A stretch of 64,000 nucleotides of DNA from Acanthacorydalis orientalis (taxonomy: Eukaryota > Arthropoda > Insecta > Megaloptera > Corydalidae). Below, piece by piece: positions 34,796 through 53,441 of this stretch (position 1 is its first letter; each line of letters opens with the position of its first letter). Made by a program: the position numbers and the translations under genes. Under the pieces are notes generated by a model that saw only the letters and a list, made by a program, of their open reading frames with translations, had not been told where the DNA came from and did not search any database. The stretch is taken from contig CM068322.1 in the NCBI GenBank assembly GCA_034766995.1, positions 36,141,439 through 36,205,438 of the forward strand, given 5' to 3'.

Positions 34796-34967
34796 CCGTC
34801 TATGTATGTTTTACTCGTGATTTTCGACCGTCCCCGGAAAGTGACGTCGGGCGATCCCCGGCGTATCCCTAGGTCGGACTCCGTCGACGGAACGTCGCGC
34901 GGTCCGTACGGGACGCGGCGCTCGGAACGTCGGTGAAAAAAACACTCGCGGACGTACGGCGGAGTTC

Positions 34968-34973
34968 TTTATT
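34968..34973 (-). terminator. ZAD zinc-finger gene poly(A) signal
   Basis: TTTATT on the + strand reads AATAAA on the minus strand, 77 bases past the stop of the convergent zinc-finger gene. The two poly(A) signals are about 170 bases apart. Confidence 0.75.
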
Positions 34974-35049
34974 GTTCGAAAATACATTTACGGTACGGGA
35001 TCGGTCGTCGCGCCGTACGGACGGTCGGCGAAGATCTCGCCGTGCGCTC

Positions 35050-40097
<5,048 letters not shown>

Positions 40098-41329
40098 TAT
40101 AACAGACTGTCAAAAATTAAAGATGTCTGCGGTACGTGGTCTATACATATGCAACGCGGATATCGCTCGAGAGCGGCGCTTAGAGCTAGTTCGTTCGGCG
40201 TTGTGTCCACTACGTGGTATTGGCGCGCGGCTCCCCTGCACGTACGTTCGAACGGACGCATTGTAATCGGAGAGTGTATTTTGATGTTCGTAGAGCTTCT
40301 CACTGAAAGAAAATACCCGAAGCGAATCGAGACGATCATGATTGACTATAGTGTCCGTACACATATTCACCCGTCCTTACCTGGGTATATTTTCAAACCT
40401 TAATATAAAATAAAGTCGTCTGTAATCATGTGTGAGCACAGGTCGTATGAAAATATACCGTTTGCGAATACAATCGCGAGTGTACATAAATAGATAAAGC
40501 ATAGATAAAGTATCTACATAAGTGGTACATACGAACACACGTCCTTGAGATACTTTATCTATGACTATAGCGTTTGTATTTCGTCCAAGTAAACGTATAC
40601 ATTTAATAGCGTTTCAGCCGAGTTGAATTCCTCGAGCGATTTATTTGATATAAAGGTTATCAAAAAAATTTTCTTTAATTTGGACGTGTAAATAATATTT
40701 AATGTGAGTAATAAAATCGAATAATAACTAATATTTTTGTTTTCTCTCCAACCTCACTCGGTGGTAGTTGACTGATTGTTCTAATTAAACGATTTAGCAA
40801 GAAATTTGAATTTTTAAAGTGCGTTTTCACCAAAGACACCTTTCTGAACTGTTGCCTATTATTATAGTATAGTATAAATAATGTAACATATAGTATAATA
40901 TATAGTGTAGTTTAATATAACCTAATAATAAAATTTGGTAATGTGTCGATTTGTAAAATATGTCGTATGAAACGGCGGCATTAGAAATGACATTTGTTTT
41001 TCGAACTTCCACGAAATAATTCGCCGTGCAGCGGTCTCGACTTTTTTTCCGCCGTCGCCGACTCAGTGCGTTCATATAGCGTCTTCTTAGCTTCTCCCGT
41101 TTTTCTTTAACTTCTCGAACCGAAAAAAGTAAATAGATTAAATAAACATTATTTACAAAACTTTTTTAATCGAATATTTTATTTTTAGATTTCTCGCCAC
41201 CGGGAACTCTTTCGAAAGCTTTGCGTTTAGTTATCGCACAGGATTCAGCACGGTAGGACCGATAGTCATGATCGTTCGCGACGCTATTCGGAAAAGATAA
41301 TTCGGATAATTTAAATCATTCAAAATATG
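40098..41329. other. Upstream region of the ZAD gene, AT-rich
   Basis: No coding signal is supported. It should contain the minus-strand promoter. It has a 16-bp perfect inverted repeat at 40500-40563 and otherwise low-complexity AT-rich sequence up to the first satellite monomer. Confidence 0.6.
40500..40563. repeat. 16-bp perfect inverted repeat
   Basis: CATAGATAAAGTATCT (40500-40515) and its exact reverse complement (40548-40563) are separated by 32 bases, about 400 bases upstream of the ZAD gene start. It may be the remnant of a small inverted-repeat element or a regulatory site. Not recognised. Confidence 0.7.
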
Positions 41330-43429
41330 AATGTACTCGACAGATATGTTCCCAGTACAAATGTATCATGTATCAATGTATTTAAAATGCATCATATGTA
41401 GACCTCAAAATACTTATTTAAATATTAAAGTACACCTATTGTATTTATTTATTAGACTAGAACCCCTCCTTTGTATATATTAATGTCTAATGCTATATCA
41501 GTTCAATTTAAATCATCTGTAATAAGTGTATATTCTTGACAGAATGTCATCATTTTAAATGCATCTTATTTAGAACTCAAAATACTTATTTAAATCATAA
41601 AGTACACCTATTCTATTTATTTATTAAAGACTCGGACCCCTCATTTGTATATATTAATGTCTAATGATATATCAGCTCAATTTAAATCATCTGTAATAAG
41701 AATATTCTTGACAGAATGTCATCATTTTAAATGAATGTTATTTAGAACTCAAAATACTTATTTAAATCATAAAGTACACCTATTGTATTTATTTATTAAA
41801 GACTTCGAGCCCACTTAAAATATATATTATTATCTAATGACATATCAGTGCAATTTAAATTGTCTTTAATAAGAATATTCTTGACAAAATGCCATCATAT
41901 TAAATGCATCATATTTAGTGCTCACTGTTCTTATTTTAATCATACAATACACTCATTATATTTGTTTATTAAAGACTCAGGAGCCCTCGTTTGTATATAT
42001 GAATGTATAATGACATATCAGTGCAATTTAAACCAACTGTAATAAAAATAATCTTGACAGAATGTCACTATTTTAAATTCATCATAGGTCAGAACTCAAA
42101 ATACTTATTAAAATCATAAAATACAATTATTATACTTATTAATTGAAGACTAGGACCTCTCCTTTGTATATATTAATGTATGACACATCAGTTCAATTTA
42201 AATCATCTATAATAAGAATATTTAGGCAGAATGTCACTTATTTAAAATGCATTATATGTAGACCTCAAAATACTTATTTAAATATTAAAGTACACCTATT
42301 GTATTTATTAATTAAAGACTTTGACCTCTCCTTTGTATATATTAATGTCTAATGTTATATCAGTTCAATTTAAATCATCTATAATAAGAGTATTCTTGAC
42401 AGAATGTCACCATTTTAAACGTATCATATTTCGACCTCAAAATACTTATTTAAATCATAATACACTTATTATATTTGTATATTAAAGACTTCGAGCCCAC
42501 ATTGTATATATTGATATCTAATGACATATCAGTCGATATTAAATTATCTGTAATAAGAATATTTTTGACAGAATGTCATCATTTTAAATGAATCATATTT
42601 AGACCTCAAATAACTGATTTAAATCATAAAATACACCTATTATATTTCTTTATTAAATACTTGGATCCCTCCTTTGTATATATTAAAATCTAATGGCATA
42701 TAAATGCAATTTAAATCAACTGTAATAAGAATATTTTTTACAGAATGTCCCTATTTTAAATGCATCATATTTAGAACCCAAAATACTTATTTAAATCATA
42801 ATATCCATTTATTATATTTGCGTATTAAAGACACAGAGCCCTCCTTTGTATATATTAACGTCTAATGACATATCAGTTCAATTTAAATCATCTATAATAA
42901 GAATATTCTTGGCAGAATGTCACTATTTAAAATGCATCATATGTAGACCTCAAAATACTTATTTAAATATTAAAGTACACCTATTGTATTTATTTATTAA
43001 ATACTTGGACTTCTCCTTTGTATATATTAATGTCTAATGATATATATATATATATATATCAGTTCAATTTAAATCATCTGTAATAAGAATATTTTTGAAA
43101 TAATGTCATCAATTTGAATGCATCATAGGTTTGAACTCAAAATACTTATTTAAATCATAAAGTACACCTATTGTATTTATTTATTAAAGACTGGGACCCC
43201 TCCTTTGTATATATTAATGTCTAATGATATATCAGCTCAGTTTAAATCATCTGTAATAAGACTATTCTTGGCAGAATGTCTTCATTTGAAATCTTATTAT
43301 ATTTGTTTATAAAAGACTCAGAGCTCTCCTATGTATATATTAATGTCTAATGATGTATCATTTCAATTTAAATCATCTGTAATAAGAATATTTTTGACAA
43401 AATGTCAATATATATATATATATATATAA
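41330..43429. repeat. Satellite A array 1 (about 172-bp monomers)
   Basis: About twelve head-to-tail monomers. The consensus runs through ATATCAGTTCAATTTAAATC, AGAATGTCATCATTTTAAAT, CTCAAAATACTTATTTAAAT and TATTTATTTATTAAAGAC. Spacing of the ATATCAG word is about 170-175. Monomers differ at many sites. The array ends in a TA run at about 43410-43428. Confidence 0.95.
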
Positions 43430-44910
43430 AAATAATATTGTATGTTTTTATGTGATCCGATTTGGCGCCACAAATTGTTTACACGAATAAAAATTCGAAG
43501 TCATAACAAATAATGATGCAATAGCTGTCCTTGGGATGCCTTAATACGTTATGACGTATGTTGTTCGCTTCTCCTTTTCTCTTACAATGTGACATCGATT
43601 TATCTCCGTCTACAGTTCTTGCTGATGCAGTGATTATATGAACATTCATTCTTCTGTGCTACTGAAAGTACGCTACATTGTAGTTTATCGCCGACAATTT
43701 GTTTTTTTAGAGCGGGGTGAGACGTTGTGTTCATCGGTCGGTCGTGCTAGGTCACGGTTTAGTCTTGAAATCTTCAATTAAAATGTAAGTAAGTTATAAA
43801 CAATATATACGTACGTATATGTATGTGAATATATAGTTCTCGTCTGGCCCAAAACAGCATTCAAATGTCGTTCATAAATTCAATGACATTTATAACCGAT
43901 ACCTTTCATTAAATCATAATTACTTCAATTGAAAATCTACAAGTATGTTTTGGTGCATATATGTAGGGTTGTGTTTCCTTTCAATTAAAACTTTTTTTTA
44001 TTAAAGATAAATGTATGTATATATGTTGTCTCTCCCCCTTCTTCATCCTCTACAGTAATAATTAAGCATTAGACGTATCACGGTGGACTGCCGGAGACCA
44101 GAGATAAGTGTGTGTGTGTTTATATATATATATTAATGAGATTTTAGTCTGAATATTTGGTCATAATTTCGTCTTGAAATCTTCAATTAAAATGAAAGGA
44201 AGTTATAAACAATATATGTATATATATGTAATGTATGTGAATATATAGTTCTTGTCTGGCCCAAAACGGCATTCAAATATTGTTCATAAATTCAATTACA
44301 TTTATAACTGATACCTTTCATTAAATCATAATTACTTCAATTGAAAAGCTACAAGTATGTTTTGGTGCATATATGTAGGGTTGTGTTTCCTTTTAATTTA
44401 AACTTTTTATTTTATTAAAGATGTATGTATATATATATATATTGTAAGTATATATATATACATACACATATGTGTGTATGGCGCGTGTGTTCATTCTCCA
44501 CAGCAATAATTAAGCGTTAATTAGGTGTAACAATTCTTTCTATTTGTGTTATCACTAGGTAATCAATAATGTCTGAAACATGTTCTAAATTTGTTAAATC
44601 ACATAAAATCCGTCAATTAATAATGTATTTACTTATGTTTGTTGCGAGTGAAAACCTAACTTTGGCCATGTTCCACAGTAATAATTATGCGTTAATTTTG
44701 CGTTTAGGCGTTAATTTTATGTTAATAAAAAACTAAATCCTCCTACGTATGGTTTCGTTCAGGATCGACAGTTCTATCGGTCTCAGTAATCGTAGTAAAA
44801 GTTACCTAACATGAACATTTAACGCATCATACTCGGTAACACCGAGGCAAGGACGCCATTACATTCGTGGAATCGGCGGTCGCGCGTCAAGCCGAAGTCA
44901 AGTTTGCAGG
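43430..44910. repeat. Inter-satellite spacer, copy 1
   Basis: About 1.48 kb of non-satellite sequence, repeated nearly identically at 53431-54916. Inside, a segment beginning TCTTGAAATCTTCAATTAAA occurs twice (43763 and 44172), a tandem duplication of about 410 bases. The word AATAATTAAGCGTTAA or close variants recurs near 44060, 44505 and 44685. No transposase or other protein is recognisable. Confidence 0.85.
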
Positions 44911-47823
44911 TGTTGAGGTAGGGCACGTACGCGTATAGGTTATATTCGAAGGTAACAATAACATACAAATGAAAGAATATTTAAAGTGGGAATCATTGCA
45001 AGTATAAGCTTTTTAAATATATTTTAACGTTATAATCATATATTTAAAATCTGAATGCCAGTTTAACACCCATTTTGATTTTAGGTGTGGTGGTAGTGCA
45101 CATACACATATAGGTTATATCCGAAGATAACAACACATACAAATGAATGAATATTTAAAGTGGAAATCAAGGGAAGTATAATTTTTTTAAATATATTTTT
45201 AAAGTTATAATCATGTCGAAAGACTGATCGCTAGTTTGTTAACACCGGATTTGATTTTAGGTGTGGAGGTAGTGCACGCACGCGTATAGGTTATATTCGA
45301 AGGTAACGACACCATACAAACGAAAGAATATTTAAAGTGGGAATCATCGCAAGTATAATTTTTTTAAATATATTTTTAAGGTTATAATCATATCGAAAGT
45401 CTGATTGCTAGTTTGTTAACACCCGATTTGATTTTAGGTGTGGACGTAGTGTACGAACGCGTATGGGTTATATATTCGAAGATAACAACTTACGAATGAA
45501 TGTACATTTCAAGTGGAAATCATTGCAAGTATAAATTATTTAAATATATTTTTTATGGTTATATTAAATTTAAAATCCGAATGCTAGTTTGTTCACACCC
45601 GATTTGATTTTAGGTGTGGAGTTAGTGTACGTACGTGCATAGGTTATATTCGAAGATAACAACAACACATACAAACGAATGAATATTTAAAGTGGAAATC
45701 AAGGGAAGTATAATTTTTTTAAATATATTTTGAAGGTTATAATCATGTTGAAAGTCTGATTGCTAGTTTGTTAACAACCGATTTGATTTTAGGTATGGAG
45801 GTAATGTACGAACGCATAGAGGTTATATTCGAAGATAACAACTTACAAACGAATGAATATTTAAAGTGGAAGTCGTCGCAAGTATAAATTTTTTAAATAT
45901 ATTCTTTAGGGTTATAATCATATATTAAAACTCTGATTGCTAGTTTGTTAACACCGAATTTGATTGTAGGTGTGGAGGTAGTACACGCACGCATATAGGT
46001 TATATTCGAAGATAACAACAACAACAACATACAAAGGAATGAATATTTAAAGTGGAAGTCATTGCAAGTATAAACTTTTTAAATATATTTTTTAAGGTTA
46101 TAATCATATTGAAAGTCTGATTGCTAGTTTGTTAACACCGAATTTGATTTTAGGTGTGGTGGTAGTGTACGAACGCATGTAGCTTATATTCGAAGATAAC
46201 AACGACTTACAAACGAATGAATATTTAAAGTGGAAATCGTCGCAAGTATAAATTTTTTAAATATATTCTTTATGGTTACAATCATATATTAAAACTCTGA
46301 TTGCTAGTTTAACACCGAATTTGATTTTAGGTGTGGAGGTAGTACACGCACGCATATAGGTTATATTCGAAGATAACAACAACAACAACATACAAAGGAA
46401 TGAATATTTAAAGTGGAAGTCATTGCAAGTATAAATTTTTTAAATATATTTTTTATGGTTATAATATATTTAAAATCCGAATGCTAGTTTGTTAACACCC
46501 GATTTGATTTTAGGTGTGGAGTTAGCGTACGTACGTGCATAGGTTATATTCGAAGATAACAACAACTTACAAATGAATGAATATTTAAAGTGGAAATCGT
46601 CTCGAGTATAAATTTTTTAAATATATTCTTTAGGGTTATAATCAATTATTTAAACTCTGATTGCTAGTTTAACACCCGATTTGATTTTAGGCGTGGAGTT
46701 AGTGTACATACGCCCATAGGTTATACTCGAAGATAACAACAACACGTACAAATGAATGAATATTTAAAGTGGAAATCAAGGGAAGTATAATTTTTTTAAA
46801 TATATTTTTAAGGTTACAATCATGTTGAAAGTCTGATTGCTAGTTTAACACCCAATTTGATTTTAAGTGTGGAGGTAGTGTACGAACGCATATAGGTAAT
46901 ATTCGAAGATAACAACAACAACATAAATGAATGAATATTTAAAGTGGAAGTCATTGCAAGTATAAACTTTTGAAATATATTTTTTAAGGTTATAATCATA
47001 TTGAAAGTCTGATTGCTAGTTTGTTAACACCCAATTTGATTTTAGGTGTGGAGGTAGTGTACGAACGCATATAGGTAATATTCGAAGGTAACAACAACTT
47101 ACAAAAGAATGAATATTTAAAGTGGAAATCGTCGCAAGTATAAATTTTTTCAATATATTTTTTTATGGTTATAATATATTTAAAATCCGAATGCTAGTTT
47201 GTTAACATCCGATTTGATTTTAGGTGTGGAGTTAGTGTACGTACGCGCATAGGTTATATTCGAAGATAACAACAACATGTACAAATGAATGAATATTTAA
47301 AGTGGAAATCAAGGGAAGTAAAATTTTTTTAAATATATTTTTAAGGTTACAATCATGTTGAAAGTCTGATTGCTAGTTTAACACCCAATTTGATTTTAGG
47401 TGTGGAGGTAGTGTATGAACGCATATAGGTTATATTCGAAGATAACAACAACTTACAAAAGAATGAATATTTAAAGTGGAAATCGTCGCAAGTATAAATT
47501 TTTTCAATATATTCTTTAGGGTTATAGTCATATATTTAAACTCTGATTGCTAGTTTGTTAACACTGAATTTGATTTTAGGTGTGGAGGTAGTGTACGAAC
47601 GCATATAGGTAATATTCGAAGATAACAACAACAACATAAATGAATGAATATTTAAAGTGGAAGTCATTGCGAGTATAAACTTTTGAAATATATTTTTTAA
47701 GGTTATAATCATATTGAAAGTCTGATTGCTAGTTTGTTAACATCCAATTTGATTTTAGGTGTGGAGGTAGTGTACGAATGCATATAGGTTATATTCGAAG
47801 ATAACAACAACTTACAAATGAAT
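44911..47823. repeat. Satellite B array 1 (about 177-bp monomers)
   Basis: About sixteen monomers with TTGATTTTAGGTGTGGAGGT, ATAGGTTATATTCGAAGATA, GAATATTTAAAGTGGAAATC and TTTTTTAAATATATT in each. Unrelated in sequence to satellite A. The array begins in mid-monomer at GTGTTGAGGTAGGGC directly after the spacer and ends in mid-monomer at 47823. Confidence 0.95.
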
Positions 47824-50800
47824 GTCTAATGCTATATCAGTTCAATTTAAATCATCTGTAATAAGTATATTCTTGACAGAATGTCATCATTTTAAATGCA
47901 TCTTATTTAGAACTCAAAATACTTATTTAAATCATAAAGTACACCTATTGTATTTATTTATTAAAGACTGGGACCCCTCATTTGTATATATTAATGTCTA
48001 ATGACATATCAGTTCAATTTACATCATCTGTAATAAGAATATTCTTGACAGAATGTCATCATTTTAAATGCATGTTATTTAGAACTCAAAATACTTATTT
48101 AAATCATAAAGTACACCTATTGTATTTATTTATTAAAGACTTCGAGCCCACTTAAAATATATATTATTATCTAATGACATATCAGTGCAATTTAAATTGT
48201 CTTTAATAAGAATATTCTTGACAAAATGCCATCATATTAAATGCATCATATTTAGTGCTCACTGTTCTTATTTTAATCATACAATACACTCATTATATTT
48301 GTTTATTAAAGACTCAGGAGCCCTCGTTTGTATATATGAATGTATAATGACATATCAGTGCAATTTAAACCAACTGTAATAAAAATAATCTTGACAGAAT
48401 GTCACTATTTTAAATTCATCATAGGTCAGAACTCAAAATACTTATTTAAATCATAAAATACAATTATTATACTTATTAATTAAAGACTAGGACCCCTTCT
48501 TTGTATATATTAATGTATGACACATCAGTTCAATTTAAATCATCTATAATAAGAATATTTAGGCAGAATGTCACTTATTTAAAATGCATTATATGTAGAC
48601 CTCAAAATACTTATTTAAATATTAAAGTACACCTATTGTATTTATTAATTAAAGACTTTGACCTCTCCTTTGTATATATTAATGTCTAATGTTATATATA
48701 TATCAGTTCAATTTAAATCATCTGTAATAAGAATATTTTTGAAATAATGTCATCAATTTAAATGCATCATAGGTTTGAACTCAAAATACTTATTTAAATC
48801 ATAAAGTACACCTATTGTATTTATTTATTAAAGACTCGGACCCCTCATTTGTATATATTAATGTCTAATGATATATCAGTTCAATTTAAATCATCTGTAA
48901 TAAGAATATTCTTGACAGAATGTCATCATTTTAAATGAATGTTATTTAGAACTCAAAATACTTATTTAAATCATAAAGTACACCTATTGTATTTATTTAT
49001 TAAAGACTTCGAGCCCACTTAAAATATATATTATTATCTAATGACATATCAGTGCAATTTAAATTGTCTTTAATAAGAATATTCTTGACAAAATGCCATC
49101 ATATTAAATGCATCATATTTAGTGCTCACTGTTCTTATTTTAATCATACAATACACTCATTATATTTGTTTATTAAAGGCTCAGGAGCCCTCGTTTGTAT
49201 ATATGAATGTATAATGACATATCAGTGCAATTTAAACCAACTGTAATAAAAATAATCTTGACAGAATGTCACTATTTTAAATTCATCATAGGTCAGAACT
49301 CAAAATACTTATTTAAATCATAAAATACAATTATTATACTTATTAATTAAAGACTAGGACCCCTCCTTTATATATATTAATGTATGACACATCAGTTCAA
49401 TTTAAATCATCTATAATAAGAATATTTAGGCAGAATGTCACTTATTTAAAATGCATTATATGTAGACCTCAAAATACTTATTTAAATATTAAAGTACACC
49501 TATTGTATTTATTAATTAAAGACTTTGACCTCTCCTTTGTATATATTAATGTCTAATGTTATATATATATCAGTTCAATTTAAATCATCTGTAATAAGAA
49601 TATTTTTGAAATAATGTCATCAATTTAAATGCATCATAGGTTTGAACTCAAAATACTTATTTAAATCATAAAGTACACCTATTGTATTTATTTATTAAAG
49701 ACTCGGACCCCTCATTTGTATATATTAATGTCTAATGATATATCAGTTCAATTTAAATCATCTGTAATAAGAATATTCTTGACAGAATGTCATCATTTTA
49801 AATGAATGTTATTTAGAACTCAAAATACTTATTTAAATCATAAAGTACACCTATTGTATTTATTTATTAAAGACTTCGAGCCCACTTAAAATATATATTA
49901 TTATCTAATGACATATCAGTGCAATTTAAATTGTCTTTAATAAGAATATTCTTGACAAAATGCCATCATATTAAATGCATCATATTTAGTGCTCACTGTT
50001 CTTATTTTAATCATACAACACACTCATTATATTTGTTTATTAAAGGCTCAGGAGCCCTCGTTTGTATATATGAATGTATAATGACATATCAGTGCAATTT
50101 AAACCAACTGTAATAAAAATAATCTTGACAGAATGTCACTATTTTAAATTCATCATAGGTCAGAACTCAAAATACTTATTTAAATCATAAAATACAATTA
50201 TTATACTTATTAATTAAAGACTAGGACCCCTCCTTTGTATATATTAATGTATGACACATCAGTTCAATTTAAATCATCTATAATAAGAATATTTAGGCAG
50301 AATGTCACTTATTTAAAATGCATTATATGTAGACCTCAAAATACTTATTTAAATATTAAAGTACACCTATTGTATTTATTAATTAAAGACTTTGACCTCT
50401 CCTTTGTATATATTAATGTCTAATGTTATATCAGTTCAATATAATAAGAGTATTCTTGACAGAATGTCACCATTTTAAACGTATCATATTTCGACCTCAA
50501 AATACTTATTTAAATCATAATACACTTATTATATTTGTATATTAAAGACTTCGAGCCCACATTGTATATATTGATATCTAATGACATATCAGTCGATATT
50601 AAATTATCTGTAATAAGAATATTTTTGACAGAATGTCATCATTTTAAATGAATCATATTTAGACCTCAAATAACTGATTTAAATCATAAAATACACCTAT
50701 TATATTTCTTTATTAAATACTTGGATCCCTCCTTTGTATATATTAAAATCTAATGGCATATCAATGCAATTTGAATCAACTGTAATAAGAATATTTTTTA

Positions 50801-53397
50801 CAGAATGTCCCTATTTTAAATGCATCATATTTAGAACCCAAAATACTTATTTAAATCATAATATCCATTTATTATATTTGCTTATTAAAGACACAGAGCC
50901 CTCCTTTGTATATATTAACGTCTAATGACATATCAGTTCAATTTAAATCATCTATAATAAGAATATTCTTGGCAGAATGTCACTATTTAAAATGCATCAT
51001 ATGTAGACCTCAAAATACTTATTTAAATATTAAAGTACACCTATTGTATTTATTTATTAAATACTTGGACTTCTCCTTTGTATATATTAATGTCTAATGA
51101 TATATATATATATATATCAGTTCAATTTAAATCATCTGTAATAAGAATATTTTTGAAATAATGTCATCAATTTAAATGCATCATAGGTTTGAACTCAAAA
51201 TACTTATTTAAATCATAAAGTACACCTATTGTATTTATTTATTAAAGACTTCGAGCCCACTTAAAATATATATTATTATCTAATGACATATCAGTTCAAT
51301 TTAAATCATCTGTAATAAGAATATTCTTGACAGAATGCCATCATATTAAATGCATCATATTTAGTGCTCACTGTTCTTATTTTAATCATACAATACACTC
51401 ATTATATTTGTTTATTAAAGACTCAGGAGCCCTCGTTTGTATATATGAATGTATAATGACATATCAGTGCAATTTAAACCAACTGTAATAAAAATAATCT
51501 TGACAGAATGTCACTATTTTAAATTCATCATAGGTCAGAACTCAAAATACTTATTTAAATCATAAAATACAATTATTATACTTATTAATTAAAGACTAGG
51601 ACCTCTCCTTTGTATATATTAATGTATGACACATCAGTTCAATTTAAATCATCTATAATAAAAATATTTAGGCAGAATGTCACTTATTTAAAATGCATTA
51701 TATGTAGACCTCAAAATACTTATTTAAATATTAAAGTACACCTATTGTATTTATTTATTAAAGACTTGGACCCCTCATTTGTATATATTAATGTCTAATG
51801 ATATATCAGTTCAATTTAAATCTGTAATAAGAATATTCTTGACAGAATGTCATCATTTTAAATGCATGTTATTTAGAACTCAAAATACTTATTTAAATCA
51901 TAAAATACACCTATTGTATTTATTTATTAAAGACTTGGACCTCTCCTTTGTATATATTAATGTCTAATGATATATATATCAGTTCCATTTAAATCATCTG
52001 TAATAAGTATATTCTTGACAGAATGTCATCATTTTAAATGCATATGCATGCAATGCATGCATATGCATTTGCATGCATATGCATGCATGCAAAATACTTA
52101 TTTAAATCATAAAGTACACCTATTGTATTTATTTATTAAAGACTTCGAGCCCACTTAAAATATATATTATTATCTAATGACATATCAGTGCAATTTAAAT
52201 TGTCTTTAATAAGAATATTCTTGACAAAATGCCATCATATTAAATGCATCATATTTAGTGCTCACTGTTCTTATTTTAATCATACAATACACTCATTATA
52301 TTTGTTTATTAAAGACTCAGGAGCCCTCGTTTGTATATATGAATGTATAATGACATATCAGTGCAATTTAAACCAACTGTAATAAAAATAATCTTGACAG
52401 AATGTCACTATTTTAAATTCATCATAGGTCAGAACTCAAAATACTTATTTAAATCATAAAATACAATTATTATACTTATTAATTAAAGACTAGGACCCCT
52501 CCTTTGTATATATTAATGTATGACACATCAGTTCAATTTAAATCATCTATAATAAGAATATTTAGGCAGAATGTCACTTATTTAAAATGCATTATATGTA
52601 GACCTCAAAATACTTATTTAAATATTAAAGTACACCTATTGTATTTATTAATTAAAGACTTTGACCTCTCCTTTGTATATATTAATGTCTAATGTTATAT
52701 ATATCAGTTCAATTTAAATCATCTGTAATAAGAATATTTTTGAAATAATGTCATCAATTTAAATGCATCATAGGTTTGAACTCAAAATACTTATTTAAAT
52801 CATAAAGTACACCTATTGTATTTATTTATTAAAGACTGGGACCCCTCCTTTGTATATATTAATGTCTAATGTTATATCAGTTCAATTTAAATCATCTATA
52901 ATAAGAATATTCTTGGCAGAATGTCACTATTTAAAATGCATCATATGTAGACCTCAAAATACTTATTTAAATATTAAAGTACACCTATTGTATTTATTTA
53001 TTAAATACTTGGACTTCTCCTTTGTATATATTAATGTCTAATGATATATATCAGTTCAATTTAAATCATCTGTAATAAGAATATTTTTGAAATAATGTCA
53101 TCAATTTAAATGCATCATAGGTTTGAACTCAAAATACTTATTTAAATCATAAAGTACACCTATTGTATTTATTTATTAAAGACTGGGACCCCTCCTTTGT
53201 ATATATTAATGTCTAATGATATATCAGCTCAGTTTAAATCATCTGTAATAAGACTATTCTTGGCAGAATGTCTTCATTTGAAATCTTATTATATTTGTTT
53301 ATAAAAGACTCAGAGCTCTCCTATGTATATATTAATGTCTAATGATGTATCATTTCAATTTAAATCATCTGTAATAAGAATATTTTTGACAAAATGT

Positions 53398-53430
<33 letters not shown>
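47824..53430. repeat. Satellite A array 2, with 867-bp higher-order repeat
   Basis: About 32 monomers of the A family. Between about 48182 and 50430 the monomers fall into five types repeated in the same order with an 867-bp period (equivalent points at 48185, 49052 and 49919). Monomers from 50430 onward repeat the order seen in array 1. One monomer carries an ATGCAT-rich palindromic insert at 52039-52092. Confidence 0.95.
52039..52092. repeat. ATGCAT-rich palindromic insert in a satellite A monomer
   Basis: TGCATATGCATGCA (52039-52052), one base, then its exact reverse complement (52054-52067), followed by more GCATGCATAT units. It replaces the ordinary monomer segment between AAATGCAT and CAAAATACTT. 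It occurs once in the window. Confidence 0.9.

Positions 53431-53441
<11 letters not shown>

Noticed and set aside
41330..43429. CRISPR-like or prokaryotic repeat array
   Set aside because: Monomers are head-to-tail without unique spacers, and the surrounding genes are spliced eukaryotic genes.
45060..47780. TTTTAG|GTGTGG in each satellite B monomer as a recursive splice site
   Set aside because: It looks like an acceptor joined to a donor, but GTGTGG is a poor donor, there is no gene context, and the repetition is explained by the tandem array.
41848..53041. Recurring 62-64 codon open frames in satellite A
   Set aside because: They come from monomers about 172 bp long being repeated. They vary freely between monomers, have no start-site context and no known domain.
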